Below the pieces are notes generated by a model. That model was not told the origin of the DNA. It saw only the letters and a program-made list of their open reading frames with translations, and ran no database searches. The position numbers were made by a program, and so were the translations under genes. Shown one piece after another: positions 1 to 14,716 of a stretch of DNA of 64,000 bases. Every line of letters begins with the position of its first letter. Position 1 is the first letter of the stretch. Source of the stretch: Panulirus ornatus (Eukaryota > Arthropoda > Malacostraca > Decapoda > Palinuridae); assembly GCF_036320965.1 (NCBI RefSeq), contig NC_092225.1, positions 51,221,979-51,285,978 on the forward strand, given 5' to 3'.

Positions 1-545
1 TTGTACCTGTGCGAAGTCGTAGCTGTTGAGAGAAAAAGAAGCATAAAAATAGAGGGGGAAAAAATGTATATGATTTCTCTCTTCGTAAAGGATACACGTT
101 ATATTGCTTATTCATCATAAGATCGTTAATCACATGAAAAGATTTTATACATAGTTTTTTTTTTTTTTTTGCCTAAAGTTGATGAAAATCATCGAAGAGA
201 TTTCGCGAAGAGTGATCATGAAACTACTTCAGCAGTGCATTCGAAAGGACTTGAGTGTGGTATAAAAGAGCATCGTGATACCCTTTATCGGTATTTGGCC
301 ATACGAAAGAGTACCTGAGGAAAACGATCCACCTGAGAGATAAGAAATACACGTATCTCCCACGTATCTCTGGGTATCAGGATTTAGGATCCTATATGAT
401 AACGTCACAGACTTCCATCCCGTCGGAGAGTTCTTGAAGAAGGAAGTGAACGGTACAGTGGTTCAGAACCTGGAATGAACATCATTCTTGGGGATCTGGG
501 GTGGAAAAGAAATCATAAGTATGTGCTTTTTAACGTGCTGCCTGC
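1..545. other. unassigned DNA
   Basis: No gene, RNA or repeat family is recognised here. A short poly(T) run lies near 157-170. No open frame over 60 codons with coding character is present. Confidence 0.6.
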
Positions 546-570
546 ATGGAGAGGCTACTGAATAGGAGAC

Positions 571-715
571 TACTCCACCGTCAGGCTGGTGGAGGGAGGG
601 AGACTCCCCACCGTGAGACTGGTGAAGAGAAAGAGAGAGACCCCACAGTCAGGCTGGTGGAGGGAGAGAGAGAGAGACTCCCTACCGTCAGGCTGGTGGA
701 GGGAGGGAAACTACC
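571..715. repeat. degenerate tandem repeat, about 33-39 bp unit
   Basis: Four diverged units start near 578, 611, 646 and 684. Each begins with a version of CCGTCAGGCTGGTGGAGGGA and then runs into a variable GA-rich tract. Unit length varies because the GA tract expands. It lies directly upstream of the 38-bp minisatellite but shares no unit with it. Confidence 0.75.
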
Positions 716-780
716 CTGGTGGAGCTCCCTGGCGGAGCCCTCTTTCAGACCGGGCGGCTGGTCGTTGACGGCAGGGAGGG

Positions 781-1259
781 TCGGGTGGGTTGTGGCTGGT
801 GCCCGTGCCATCTCAGCGTCGGGCGGGTTGTGGCTGGTGCCCGTGCCATCTCAGCGAGGGTGCCCGTGCCATCTCAGCGTCGGGTGGGTTGTGGCTGGTG
901 CCCGTGCCATCTCAGCGTCGGGTGGGTTGTGGCTGGTGCCCGTGCCATCTCAGCGTCGGGCGGGTTGTGGCTGGTGCCCGTGCCATCTCAGCGTCGGGTG
1001 GGTTGTGGCTGGTGCCCGTGCCATCTCAGCGTCGGGCGGGTTGTGGCTGGTGCCCGTGCCATCTCAGCGTCGGGTGGGTTGTGGCTGGTGCCCGTGCCAT
1101 CTCAGCGTCGGGTGGGTTGTGGCTGGTGCCCGTGCCATCTCAGCGTCGGGCGGGTTGTGGCTGGTGCCCGTGCCATCTCAGCGTCGGGTGGGTTGTGGCT
1201 GGTGCCCGTGCCATCTCAGCGTCGGGTGGGTTGTGGCTGGTGCCCGTGCCATCTCAGCT
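781..1259. repeat. 38-bp GC-rich minisatellite, 12 full units plus one truncated
   Basis: Full units start at 781, 819, 880, 918, 956, 994, 1032, 1070, 1108, 1146, 1184 and 1222. A 23-bp truncated unit sits at 857-879. The only common variation is one C/T site (GGGTGGG or GGGCGGG). The unit is not a multiple of three, so each forward frame cycles through all three readings, and no reading contains a stop. That leaves three overlapping open frames (546-1298, 719-1261, 790-1266). I read these as a by-product of the repeat and do not call a gene: there is no family match and no evidence for splicing. Confidence 0.95.
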
Positions 1260-1845
1260 AACATGAAAAAGAAATATGTCTTCAATAAATGTCCATAATG
1301 TGTAACGCAGGAAGATTAGTTTGCGCGGGAAAAAGCGGACGTCATCGCCAGCCCTGGTGTTGTTGAGGTCTTGAGGAAGACGAGGTGGTTTGCTCTGACG
1401 CATTGGCTAGTTAGCTTGGTAACCATGTTGCACAAGAAGACTCGGGATTACAGTCACCAACTTGGCATGTTCCTCCCGTAGCGTGTACACGGAACCTGGA
1501 TTGTAGTAGATGTAATTGCTGTAGATATTGTAAGTCTTGTATATAAAGTATATAGAAATATATAAAAGGTATATGAAAGAACGTGAAAACATTCGTTGTA
1601 GGTCGTATATCTATAAACTAAGTAGCAGTGGACGGTGTTGTGTGTATGGAAGATTGTTTCTTCTTCATATCTTTTTAGCAGATGCTGCTGCTTGGTCGAG
1701 ATCCAGGTACGTACGTTGCAAGCAAACATTACACATTGTCCTCACCTTCAGGACACTTCGTCTGGTGAGGAGGTTTCAGCTGGATGTTATTAGCGAGTCT
1801 TGTTGGTGAGAAAGTATTTGTGTATCAGTGATAGACATAGAAAAA
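1260..1845. other. unassigned DNA
   Basis: Single-copy-looking sequence. Short open frames of 60-90 codons occur on both strands near 1407-1809, but they overlap each other and have no recognisable domain. Confidence 0.5.
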
Positions 1846-1995
1846 CTTGCCTTGGCCTGAGTTGACTTGAAATGACTTACCTTGACCTGACTCGTCTTGC
1901 CCTGCTTTCCCCTACCTTGCCTAGAATTGACCTACCTTGACCTGGCTTGACTTGCTCTGCTTGCCCCTGGCCTGTATTTCCCTGCCTTACCCTGC
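1846..1995. repeat. degenerate short tandem repeat of CTTGACCTG type
   Basis: A stretch of diverged 5-10 bp words around TTGACCTG, TTGCCCTG and CCTTGCC runs almost continuously. It looks like a decayed short-unit tandem array. Confidence 0.6.
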
Positions 1996-2020
1996 TTTGG
2001 TAGCCTGTTTTGGAAGCCAG

Positions 2021-2232
2021 CTCAGGGCGCCTGGTAGCCTGGCATTTGGAAGTTCGTTTAGTGCCCCTGGTAGCTTAGCATTTTAGAGTTTTACCCGTTT
2101 ATTTAGGGCGCTTGGTAGCCTGGTATGTAAGTCCATTTAGGGCTTGTGATACTCTGGTATGGGCGAGTTCCTCCCGCCTATTGAGGGCGCTTAGTAGCAT
2201 CGTATAGAAGTCCATGAACGGCGCTTGGTGGT
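2021..2232. repeat. degenerate tandem repeat, about 35-45 bp unit
   Basis: Six diverged copies of a core like GGGCGCYTGGTAGCCTGG start near 2025, 2061, 2106, 2140, 2184 and 2219. Each is followed by a less conserved stretch with AGTCCATTTAG or similar. The copies have drifted strongly, so the array is old. Confidence 0.65.
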
Positions 2233-2517
2233 AGGTGCCCTAAGGTTGTGTTAAACCCTGGTGCTTTGTTCCTGAAGGTGTTTGATCCCATTTCATACTT
2301 CTTACATGGTCATGGCTGCGGTCAGTAGTAGTTCAGAGGATAACTTGCCGAAACCAGTTTTCTGGTGTCCATGTTAGTCCCTGTTATTTCTCGGGTTACG
2401 TTATCAGCTGCTGTGTTGTAATCTTTCATCTTTGGTTCCTGTTTTTTCCACATTCAGACTGAAGTGGATCTTTCTAACTGCCTTCCCAGCAATCTTTTGT
2501 AGCATATGTACAATCGG

Positions 2518-2520
<3 letters not shown>

Positions 2521-2597
<77 letters not shown>
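2521..2597. repeat. (TA)n microsatellite
   Basis: About 77 bp of uninterrupted TA. It abuts the 3' end of an element A copy on the minus strand. Confidence 0.98.
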
Positions 2598-4584
<1,987 letters not shown>

Positions 4585-5345
4585 ATATATACACTCCTAT
4601 GAGTCCACGGGGAAATGAAACACGATAATTTCCCAAGTGCACTTTTGCGTAATAATCACATCGACAGGGGAGACACAAGAAAAGATATAACAATCAGTTG
4701 ATTTGCAACGAAGAGACGTAGCTTGGACGCTATTTGGTAAACAAGTGACTACCCGGATGAAGGTAGAGTGCGTTCGAGTCTGGCAACATGCCTATCATAA
4801 ACTTATGTGGACAAGAAGGGGAACTGTTTACAAATTATATCACCAATAAAGTTATCCAGTTTCTATAGACCTTCACTAATATTAATGTTACTATTCATTG
4901 TATATTTGATGATAGAAGAATCAATGATATTTCTCGTGGTACAGAAGTGAAAGTTAATAACTGAGATGGCATTACCAGAGTCAATACAATGATCATAGTT
5001 TTTAACGTGATTAAATAAGGCACTTGATTCTTATTATGTTCTTATACTATATCTATGTTGCTGAAGTCGAACAGAAAGAGCCTTATGGTCGGCAGACTGG
5101 CTCCTCTTAGCCACTTTCCGAGCAGTGTTGTGATCGTATTTACAGCAATTCCATTAGGGAGTTATTTCGTAGAATTCCTCTTGCTCAGTTTCACTTCGGC
5201 TTATGTAGTTATGAAATAGCCAAAGTGCTTTAGTAAATGGTCTTTTGAGCCATGGGTGTCTCCTGTTATTTATATCATTCTGGGAACTTTAATCATGAGG
5301 AAAAATTCCCCAGGAACGGTCCAAAAATGTATGGCCTATGTTATT
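4585..5345 (-). mobile_element. Penelope-like retroelement remnant, 3' portion
   Basis: The minus strand carries a decayed coding region (see 4800-5280), then a non-coding 3' part that includes a degraded hammerhead-like core (4631-4671) and ends with CCCGTGGACTCATAGG next to a short TA stretch. The same 3' sequence recurs at 11541-11852 (+), 29505-29940 (-) and 33296-33362 (-), so it is a dispersed family. The upstream edge is not sharply defined; recognisable frame is lost near 5345. Confidence 0.7.
4800..5280 (-). pseudogene. Penelope-like GIY-YIG-type C-terminal coding remnant
   Basis: Reading the minus strand gives a near-continuous frame with RHPWLKRPFTKALWLFHNYI, then ALSVRLQQHRYSIR, two in-frame TAA codons, ESSALFNHVKNYDHCID, and NINISEGL followed by TAG and [19 protein letters not shown] before a TAA. 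The order 'LxxRLxxHR ... SALxxHV ... HxID ... A ... R' is the pattern I know from the C-terminal half of GIY-YIG endonucleases fused to Penelope-like reverse transcriptases. At least four stops, including one near 5140, mark it as dead. The GIY and YIG motifs themselves are not visible. The RT domain would lie further upstream and is not recognised. Confidence 0.6.
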
Positions 5346-5927
5346 TGAAATATTATGCTCTCTGCTTTTTCTTTCGTCATGGGTTTGTCAGGCATGATTA
5401 TTACTCGTGATTACATACCTTTTCTTTGTGATGATATGATTACATTAGGGTCGAAGTTGTCTGATCTCTTATCCTCATCACTATCAAAGAGGTAATGAAC
5501 CAAGTGCGAAGCTCGTGTCTCGACGAGACGTGCAAATTTCATTTCCATTTGTTCACAGAGGATCTGATATAGTTTACTACTTCCGTTTAGAAATACGCCC
5601 CTTGGAGGGAGCGCTTACGGAAGGGAGGGAAGCGTATGCGGATCCCCACTTTAAGTCATCTTTTCAAGACATTGTTTATATGTCACTTTTATGATAACGT
5701 TAAGTCTCAGTAGAGCTGAAGGAGAGTCCGTCTCAGTGGTTGAAGCTACACCCTAGACTGAGAATGAAGCAGCGAGATCATGTCTTTTCTCTTGGTTCGA
5801 AAGCGGGTTGGAGTTTGATTACTCCGGACGTCATCTGTCCTGAACAAGTGATATCCGCAGGGGAAGTTAGGGGACGAATATCCAACAGTGACAGGACGTT
5901 CACCTAGCGATACTGAAGTAAAGAGAG

Positions 5928-5930
<3 letters not shown>
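5346..5930. other. unassigned DNA
   Basis: No supported gene. It may contain more decayed Penelope-like sequence at its left edge. The open frame 5746-6144 (-) reads mostly through the following microsatellite and is not convincing. Confidence 0.45.
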
Positions 5931-5996
<66 letters not shown>

Positions 5997-5998
5997 GG
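5931..5998. repeat. (GA)n microsatellite followed by G13
   Basis: About 55 bp of AG repeat runs into a 13-base G homopolymer. Confidence 0.97.
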
Positions 5999-7258
5999 AG
6001 TGAAACTACATGAGATACACACCCCAAAGTGACTGGGGTGTGTGAAGAAGGCACCAAATAACAGCTTCCAGATAATCCCCCACATACATCAGAAAACTGG
6101 AGCCATACGCCTGTACCACACTCCAGTCTTCTCTTCCATTGCAAACTGTCATTTCCTCTGACCCACTTCTTCTTCCTCTCCTCTAACCAGCAAAAAAAAT
6201 AGGAGATAAGTGAGCACTCCAGTTAGGGGTCCCTGATCGCTGAGGGACTTCTGGTCCAGTATGGGTTGTTCATTCCTCCCCGTGGCTGCTCCGTCTGTAC
6301 TCGCGAGGGTTGTATTTTATAACTCGGGTCAGTGGAGGGTTACATCCACAGAGGAAAGCTAATACAGAAGTGGTAAGTCTCTTCCTGGTGTCGTCGTCTC
6401 GCACCTACTGTGGACTGGAGAGCACCCTGGTCTGTACTGGGGTGGTGGTATCTCCATGGGGGAATGGCCAGCACCAGCAGGATACTTAGAGTCTTCTTCT
6501 GTAGCACATATCTATGATGGTCTTCCAGCAGTGTGTGTGTGTGTGTGTGAGCCAACAAGGGATATAAAAACGACTCCTAAACACCACAGATTTCCGAGTT
6601 GTCAGACGTACGATCAAATAAATATATATTTTTTTCATACAAAATCGTTAGGGGTAATATAGTTTCTCTCTCATGTACACCGTAAGAGAATCTGTGTCAC
6701 AGAGAAAAAAAAGTATTTTTTTTGTGTGTATTGATCTCACAGTCCACGACGAAGGTAAGGTCCATATAACGAAATATTTGTATCGAGGTGAGATACGTTT
6801 CTGTAACCAAGCGAAACTGACTATCATTTTGCGCATTGATAATTATGGATCAGCATCACCTTCCACACGTAACCCGAATAAGGAAATCCTCGTGTCATTT
6901 CTAACTAGATTTTTTTTGACAGGTTGAAATGCCTTAAAGGCTCCGAAAACCTATGTTCGTATTTCATAATATTTACAAAACTTTCTTCATCGAAAGGTAG
7001 TGCCAAAATTCGTGTTTCTCAAAGGTACATTTGCCATTTGAACGCGAATTTAGTTGTTGTGAAAAGATAACATGTTATGTTACTTTTTGATTTGTTATTC
7101 ACTTCTTCAGTAGTGGCCTGCATGCTGTTCATAACCTACATACCTTCTTCACTTTATACATTGTAAACCACCAAAGACTGTAGTAACAGAGCAGTTATGA
7201 GGATCAGTGCAAGATGGCCCATCATTACACTTGGCTTCCAGTTGTAGCTGAGATAAAG

Positions 7259-7260
<2 letters not shown>
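5999..7260. other. unassigned DNA
   Basis: No domain-bearing frame. Short frames such as 6673-6927 (+) and 6648-6836 (-) are AT-rich and overlap each other on opposite strands. A short (GT)n lies at 6532-6550. Confidence 0.5.

Positions 7261-7340
<80 letters not shown>
7261..7340. repeat. (TC)n microsatellite
   Basis: Eighty bp of uninterrupted TC. A CTG/CTC-rich stretch (7380-7420) follows shortly after. Confidence 0.98.
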
Positions 7341-7342
<2 letters not shown>

Positions 7343-7559
7343 GGCCCTAATTGGATCTCCGGTCTTCATAGGAGCTAGTTCTGCTGCTCCTGCTCCTCCT
7401 GCTGCTGCTCCTCCTGCTCTACCAGTGATGGGGGGGAGGGAAAGGGGAGGGTTTAGACAGAGTGGAGCAGAGGAGTGTGTTTGCACAGGGAGGGAGGTCG
7501 AGCCACCTTTGCTTGATTCGGAGGCCCACCAATCACACGGCGCACCAGCTCACACACTG

Positions 7560-7561
<2 letters not shown>

Positions 7562-7633
<72 letters not shown>
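7562..7633. repeat. (CA)n microsatellite
   Basis: About 72 bp of uninterrupted AC repeat. Confidence 0.98.
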
Positions 7634-7635
<2 letters not shown>

Positions 7636-7770
7636 CTACTCCAGCACATGATATGCGCCGCTGCCCTTAGCCATCAAGTCCAGCTCCTGATGTGCACCGC
7701 TGAGTTACCTCATTATTTCCCCATGGCTTACAAAATATTACACCGGGCAAAACCAAAGCAGGGGTGGGAG

Positions 7771-7774
<4 letters not shown>

Positions 7775-7830
<56 letters not shown>
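7775..7830. repeat. (GA)n microsatellite
   Basis: About 56 bp of AG repeat. It is the third dinucleotide array within 600 bp, each of a different type. Confidence 0.97.
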
Positions 7831-7832
<2 letters not shown>

Positions 7833-8492
7833 CGGCGAAAACGCATAGTAAGGACCAAAATTCACCCAGGAAATTATAGAATTTCGGCCGAGGGGCTTAA
7901 GGAGTTATAGGGCTTTCTTGGGCCACATTTCCCAATTACAGGGGGCAGCAGGGTGTGAAATTAACGGAGGGAGGGCTGGCGGGCGGGTGACGGATCCGTC
8001 TTATATCAAAGGTTATAATTCAATATGCGCGAAAAAAAAAAAGTGGAGCATTGTGTAAATACATTGTGTGGAATGACGTCACTGAGTTATGAATCCCCAG
8101 TTAAGACCAGTTTGTTCAGCCTGGGTAGGAACGATGATCACCTAGATGCTGGAGGACCCATTTTCTAATTTTTTTTTTCCTGCGTTTTGTCCCCCTTCTC
8201 TGCGTTTGAGGTCATCCAGCACGGTTGTGTGTGTGCATAATTACTATTTGTATGTAACGGGGAGAGAGCTTTTTTCCCCCCCCCCTCGCATCGCCCCGTC
8301 TCACAACCTTGATTGGTATCTCGTGAGTGTATACACACGTTCGACACCCCAGCCTAAGCCAGGTATCCATATATCATCCAGCTCCGAGGGGAGGATGAAC
8401 ACCTGGAATGGTGTGGGCCGACTGCCACGCCCAAGAGTTGAACCCATGCGGACTCGCCTCTGAGAAGACCTGTGCCGACTCATGGCCAGTCC

Positions 8493-8493
<1 letters not shown>
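7831..8493. other. unassigned DNA
   Basis: Mixed-composition sequence without a recognised feature. An open frame of 105 codons at 8146-8463 (+) has no recognisable domain and is overlapped by frames on the other strand. Confidence 0.45.

Positions 8494-8549
<56 letters not shown>
8494..8549. repeat. (GT)n microsatellite with GCGCGC tail
   Basis: TG repeat of about 56 bp followed by ATGCGCGCGCGTGTGTGTGT. Alternating purine-pyrimidine throughout. Confidence 0.97.
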
Positions 8550-8551
<2 letters not shown>

Positions 8552-9836
8552 CGCGCGCGTGTGTGTGTACGTGCAGTGGATAATCATTAGACTGACCTCA
8601 GCACGGAACTATGTCGCCAGGGTCATGGACCACCACGCCTCACCCACGCCTCGAGAGATTACTGATTAACGGTATTCTTGTAAAATTGTGTAGGTAGTAG
8701 TGAATACAACTTTAGATTGTAAGAGTAATGAAGGTGACAATTAATGCGACGACGAAAATGTATAGAGTGTAGAAAAGTGAAAAAGCGAATTGGTAGAGTA
8801 ATTAACCAAGACAACTGATATCCTTGCCTTGCTAATACAACAAGTGGCATCCTACACAACGCAGAACAGAGATGAGGGTCAGTGAGTATCCAACCCCCTT
8901 GGAGACAAGTTTGCCCAGCCCAAGAGGCAAAAACCTAACATCTACCACAACCTCGGTTAGCCATACCTCACTCTTACATGGGGTGTCATTATAAAGTGAG
9001 CAGATCTCGGCCCCCTTTTGAGGGTAACGAAACACTTGTTTGTCTACAAGAGACACTGGTGACCTCAATTCCAACAGCAACAGTGAGGTGGAGTAAGAGT
9101 TAGGGGCCGTGCGCAAGTAGGGGCCTGATAGATTCTTAGCAGTTTGTGGACGGAAACAGTGAGCCGTACCAAAGACGTACGCTGGGCACACACTGCATGT
9201 GAATAATGCACGTACGGGCCGACTTGACCTGGGGAGCGTGGGACGTCGCTTGGCAAGGACCGCCGCACGCCCGGACCCCCGCAGCCCAGACCCCCGTGCA
9301 CATACAGACCAACCTGATCCGAAGGACATGTGTAACCAGTTGATGCTCCATTACGTGAACTTTTATTACCGGAGACTAAGCAGAGCCGCTGGCCAGTATT
9401 ATGCTGTGTGGCAGGAATTGCAGTGTACTGCTTGTTTTGAAGTTTTAAGTGCACCACCTAAATTTTCCCTTACACTTGTGAAACATTGTGTTTTAGTTAT
9501 TAATAGCAGGTGTGTTAGGATGCTTGCCATATTATTTTGAACAAATGTTAGTAGAACTTAGATAATTAATGAAGAATATTTGCAGCCTTTCCTTAGCCTA
9601 GAGAAAAGTGAGTGGTCACATATATGCTTGGCAGTCCATTGGCCAAGTTGGGTCATTAATGTTCTCATTAAGGGGTTTTACTTAGTCCATAGCTTATGGA
9701 CCCCCATGGTAATCTTACTTGATCATATGCCTTGTTTAGTCATGTTAAAAAAAATTTATGATCATTGTAGTGACTAGAGTGATGCCATCTCGGTTATTAA
9801 CTAAATCCAGTGCCACGAGAAATATCATGTAATCAC

Positions 9837-9841
<5 letters not shown>
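8550..9841. other. low-copy DNA with overlapping open frames, no gene supported
   Basis: The section 9060-9330 is GC-richer than its surroundings and stays open in several frames at once: 8832-9329 (-, 165 codons), 9065-9457 (-, 130 codons) and 9199-9540 (+, 113 codons). None has a domain, signal peptide or repeat that I recognise. They could hide an exon or a decayed transposon, but the sequence alone does not decide it. Confidence 0.35.

Positions 9842-9897
<56 letters not shown>
9842..9897. repeat. (TA)n microsatellite at retrotransposon 5' junction
   Basis: About 56 bp of TA running straight into the truncated 5' end of the following RTE-like copy. Confidence 0.97.
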
Positions 9898-11212
<1,315 letters not shown>

Positions 11213-11457
11213 GTATCCCTGGGGATAGGGGATTAAGAATACTTCCCACGTATTCCCTGCGTGTCATAGAAGGCGACTAAAAGGGGAGGGAGCGGGGGGC
11301 TGGAAATCCTCCCCTCTCGGTTTTTTTGAATTTTCCAAAAGAAGGAACAGAGAATTGGGCCGGGTGGGGGTATTCCCTCAAAGGCCCAGTCCTCTGTTCT
11401 TAACGCTACCTCGCTAATGCGGGAAATGGCGAATAGTTTGAAAGAAAAAAAAAAAAA

Positions 11458-11460
<3 letters not shown>
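11213..11460 (+). mobile_element. element A, complete copy
   Basis: Begins with TATCCCTGGGGATA-type sequence at 11213 (here GTATCCCTGGGGATA) and ends with CTCGCTAATGCGGGAAATGG, GCGAATAGTTTGAAAG and an A run. The internal T tract is only seven bases. (TA)n flanks both sides. Non-coding. Confidence 0.8.

Positions 11461-11540
<80 letters not shown>
11461..11540. repeat. (TA)n microsatellite
   Basis: About 80 bp of TA between element A and the Penelope-like fragment. Confidence 0.97.

Positions 11541-12152
<612 letters not shown>

Positions 12153-12208
<56 letters not shown>
12153..12208. repeat. (TA)n microsatellite
   Basis: About 56 bp of TA between the 3'UTR fragment and the next element A start. 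Confidence 0.97.
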
Positions 12209-12210
<2 letters not shown>

Positions 12211-12310
12211 CCTGGGGATAGGGGAAAAAGAATACTTCCCACGTATTCCCTTCGCGTCGTAGAAGGCAACTAAAAGGGGAGGGAGGAGGGAGGTGGAAAC
12301 CCTCCCCTCC
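12209..12310 (+). mobile_element. element A or RTE-like 5'UTR, 5' half only
   Basis: Starts with TTCCCTGGGGATAGGGG and includes TACTTCCCACGTATTCCC, AAGGCAACTAAAAGGGGAGG and a CCTCCCCTCCC block. It then stops without an internal T tract or tail. It could equally be the beginning of a longer element. Confidence 0.65.
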
Positions 12311-12830
12311 CTTTCATCTTTGTTAGATGAATGCAGGAGAGATCAGGAGCGTCTTCAGTGTGGAAGCACTAAGGGTCTTGCGAGACCCGGAATAGACATG
12401 ATTTCGAAGAACTGGACGACGTCTGGAGTACAGCATGGCTAGTGTTAAGGTGTACATATCTAGTGTAGTGTAGTGTAGTTTCACATGAGTGTACGTCGAG
12501 TGGAGAGGTGTTTTCGACTGGCGTATTTGCAGGTGAGGGGCGGTTATCTCGTGTTAAGGGATCATTCGGATGCGGATATGTTTCGTCATTGTGGTGTGTG
12601 TAGGGGAATGTGGGGAGATTCTGACGTGTGAAAAGGACGAGTCCTTTGCCTGGGGATTGGTGAGTGTTTGGGTGGAATGGGATGATGTTGCGAAGAATCG
12701 AGCGTTGGGCGAGCATGTTGAGGGGCTGCGTCTGTGCTGGAAATGTTTTTCCTTCGTTGTTGTGCAGGTGTTGAGCGATGGTGGTTTGTAAGTGCATCAT
12801 GCCCAAGAGTCCCTTTTATCCATCTATCTA
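12311..12830. other. unassigned DNA between element fragments
   Basis: An open frame of 145 codons lies at 12369-12806 (-) and one of 73 codons at 12570-12791 (+). Neither shows a domain. The stretch is bounded by pieces of the RTE-like family on both sides, so it may be part of another dispersed repeat or the body of a composite element. A short GTAGT repeat lies near 12462-12480. Confidence 0.4.
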
Positions 12831-12930
12831 TCTATATACATGTGTATGTGTGTGGGTTAGGCCATTCTTTCGTCTGTTTCCTTGCGCTAACTCGGTAACG
12901 CGGGAGACAGCGACTAGGTATTATAATAAT
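12831..12930 (+). mobile_element. RTE-like element, diverged 3' tail
   Basis: Contains TTTCGTCTGTTTCCTTGCGC and a diverged hairpin (CTCGGTAACGCGGGA), then GCGACTAGGTATTATAATAA. The tail consists of AAT units and not TA. Confidence 0.75.
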
Positions 12931-13465
12931 AATAGAATATATGAAGGTGAAATCGCACTCCAGTAGGAGTTCATACAACTTTATTTAGCATGTAACTTTT
13001 CTATACATGTGGCACGACACTTGGTTCCCGCCGTCCAATACCAATCTTTTTAGGCCAAGCACGCACTGTCTGCTGTGTGTGGTCGTAACCCTTGTAAGGG
13101 AGAGTGATTAGGGAGGGTCAGGTGGCGGGGGTTGACCTGGGTAGCTGGGTGTGTCATGAACAACTTTTTTTTATGTTTTCGTGTTTTGTCAATTCTCTCA
13201 TAATGATGTAGTTAATGCTAGGATTTGCTTCACAATTTCCTGGGGACAAATTAAAGTTTTTCGCACTAGCAATTAAGACAAGATTCATTGACGTTACGTG
13301 TGATGTAATCAGCAGAGGGGTATGAAATAAGGGGATTTTCAAGATCTATGGCGATGATCATTTTCATGACAGTGTTTAGCGATCATATTTTTGTGGTCAT
13401 TTTTCCCTACTGAATGTCGATGCCAATAACACCTCTCCGTTACAGTCTTACCGGAGATTGTATAA
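12931..13465. other. unassigned DNA
   Basis: No feature recognised. AT-rich with short open frames only. Confidence 0.5.
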
Positions 13466-13568
13466 TGAGTCTGTCTGTCTGTGTCTGTCTGTGTGTCTAT
13501 GTTTGTCTGTTTGTTTGTCTGTGTCTGTGTCTGTCTTTGTCTGTCTGTGTCCGTGTCTCTGTCTGTTC
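13466..13568. repeat. degenerate (TCTG)n microsatellite
   Basis: About 100 bp of TCTG, TTTG and TCTGTG units with point changes. Confidence 0.9.
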
Positions 13569-14055
13569 AAGGACATTCAGTGATCTATATTTTTTCTCAC
13601 AACCACACTTATCTTAGACATTTTAGATTTTTGTTTACAACTGTGAGTCACAGGAAAATAATCACCAAATATTCAAAAACAAAACAAACGATCGAAACCT
13701 TAATTTGCATTTTCACACAATTAGCTCGCATTTTTTTTTTCACACCCTACAGCGTTGGTCGAACACGTACTCGAGACGCGAGAACTCTCGACCTAGCAAC
13801 ATGTGACGGTGATGTGGTGGGTTGATACATTATACATGCACCCGCCCACCCGCCTACCCCCTCACGGACGGTCTTGTCAATATGCCTTCCTCAGGTCCGC
13901 TGGTTGGGTGCGTGAGTGGCTGGTTGTTGAGTGAGGGTGGAGTGCGTGGAGGTGGTTGTCGAGAGCGAGTGAAGTGCGTGAGAGGTTGGCTGTCAAGGAT
14001 GAGTGATGGACGGACTGTTGTGGCTTTCGTCTCTTTTGATAGTAGGGTGCATGCT
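13569..14055. other. unassigned DNA
   Basis: No gene. The part 13900-14000 has repeated GAGTG and GGTTG words that look like a decayed short tandem repeat. Confidence 0.5.
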
Positions 14056-14079
14056 TACACACACACACACACACACACA

Positions 14080-14150
<71 letters not shown>
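14056..14150. repeat. (CA)n followed by (TA)n
   Basis: About 22 bp of ACACAC, then GAA and about 67 bp of TA. The TA array abuts the left arm of the 63-bp inverted repeat. Confidence 0.95.
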
Positions 14151-14151
<1 letters not shown>

Positions 14152-14368
14152 ATACGAATAAAGTGTATATGAACGCGCACCTTCATAGAACATACAAACC
14201 TCCAACAGCCAGGTTCATATAACTCCGCGTTGTACAGTCAGGTTCGGTAAAACGCTATCAGCTGGCTATGTGTTCTGTTCGGAAACAACCGATAGACCCC
14301 GTTGCTCACCATTGTGAGACGAAGGGTATTCGAGTACTTAGTATTTCGAATAGTTGTTTCCTATTATA

Positions 14369-14441
14369 CAGTCCCTTAGCCTAGCGGTTAGCATGCCTGC
14401 CTCTTCCACAAGGGGTCCCAGGTTCGAACCTGGCTGTTGGA
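14369..14441 (+). repeat. tRNA-like sequence (SINE head or tRNA pseudogene), copy 1
   Basis: An A-box-like TAGCCTAGCGGTTAGCATGC and a B-box-like GGTTCGAACC are spaced as in a tRNA. The first half resembles tRNA-Glu or tRNA-Gly heads. The T-loop is one base short (CCAGG-TTCGAA-CCTGG), the anticodon stem pairs poorly and the acceptor stem is incomplete. I therefore call it tRNA-derived and not a functional tRNA gene. Confidence 0.6.
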
Positions 14442-14643
14442 GGTTTGTATGTTCTATGAAGGTGCGCGTTCATATACACTTTATTCGTATTCATATAACT
14501 CAGCGTTGTACAGTCAGGTTCGGTAAAACGCTATCAGCTGGCTAAGTGTTCTGTTCGGAAACAACCGATAGACCCCGTTGCTCACCATTGTGAGCGAATG
14601 GTATTCGAGTACTTAGTATTTCGAATAGTTGTTTCCTATTATA

Positions 14644-14716
14644 CAGTCCCTTTGCCTAGCGGTTAGCATGCCTGCCTCTTCCACAAGGGGTCCCAGGTTC
14701 GATCCTGGCTGTTGGA
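14644..14716 (+). repeat. tRNA-like sequence, copy 2
   Basis: Second copy, 275 bp downstream. It has GGTTCGATCC in the B box and TTTGCC in place of CTTAGCC at the head. It has the same T-loop shortage as the first copy, so the defect predates the duplication. Confidence 0.6.

Noticed and set aside
7154..7848. Open frames rich in (RE)n, (TH)n or (SL)n at GA, CA and TC arrays
   Set aside because: Repeat artefacts with the same logic as the TA arrays. The non-repeat parts have no domain.
8832..9329. 165-codon minus-strand frame as a possible gene
   Set aside because: Overlapping frames on the other strand are nearly as long, and no domain, signal peptide or homology can be recognised. It is kept only as unassigned.
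14369..14441. Functional tRNA gene
   Set aside because: The T-loop is one base short and the anticodon and acceptor stems pair poorly. It fits a tRNA-derived repeat better.
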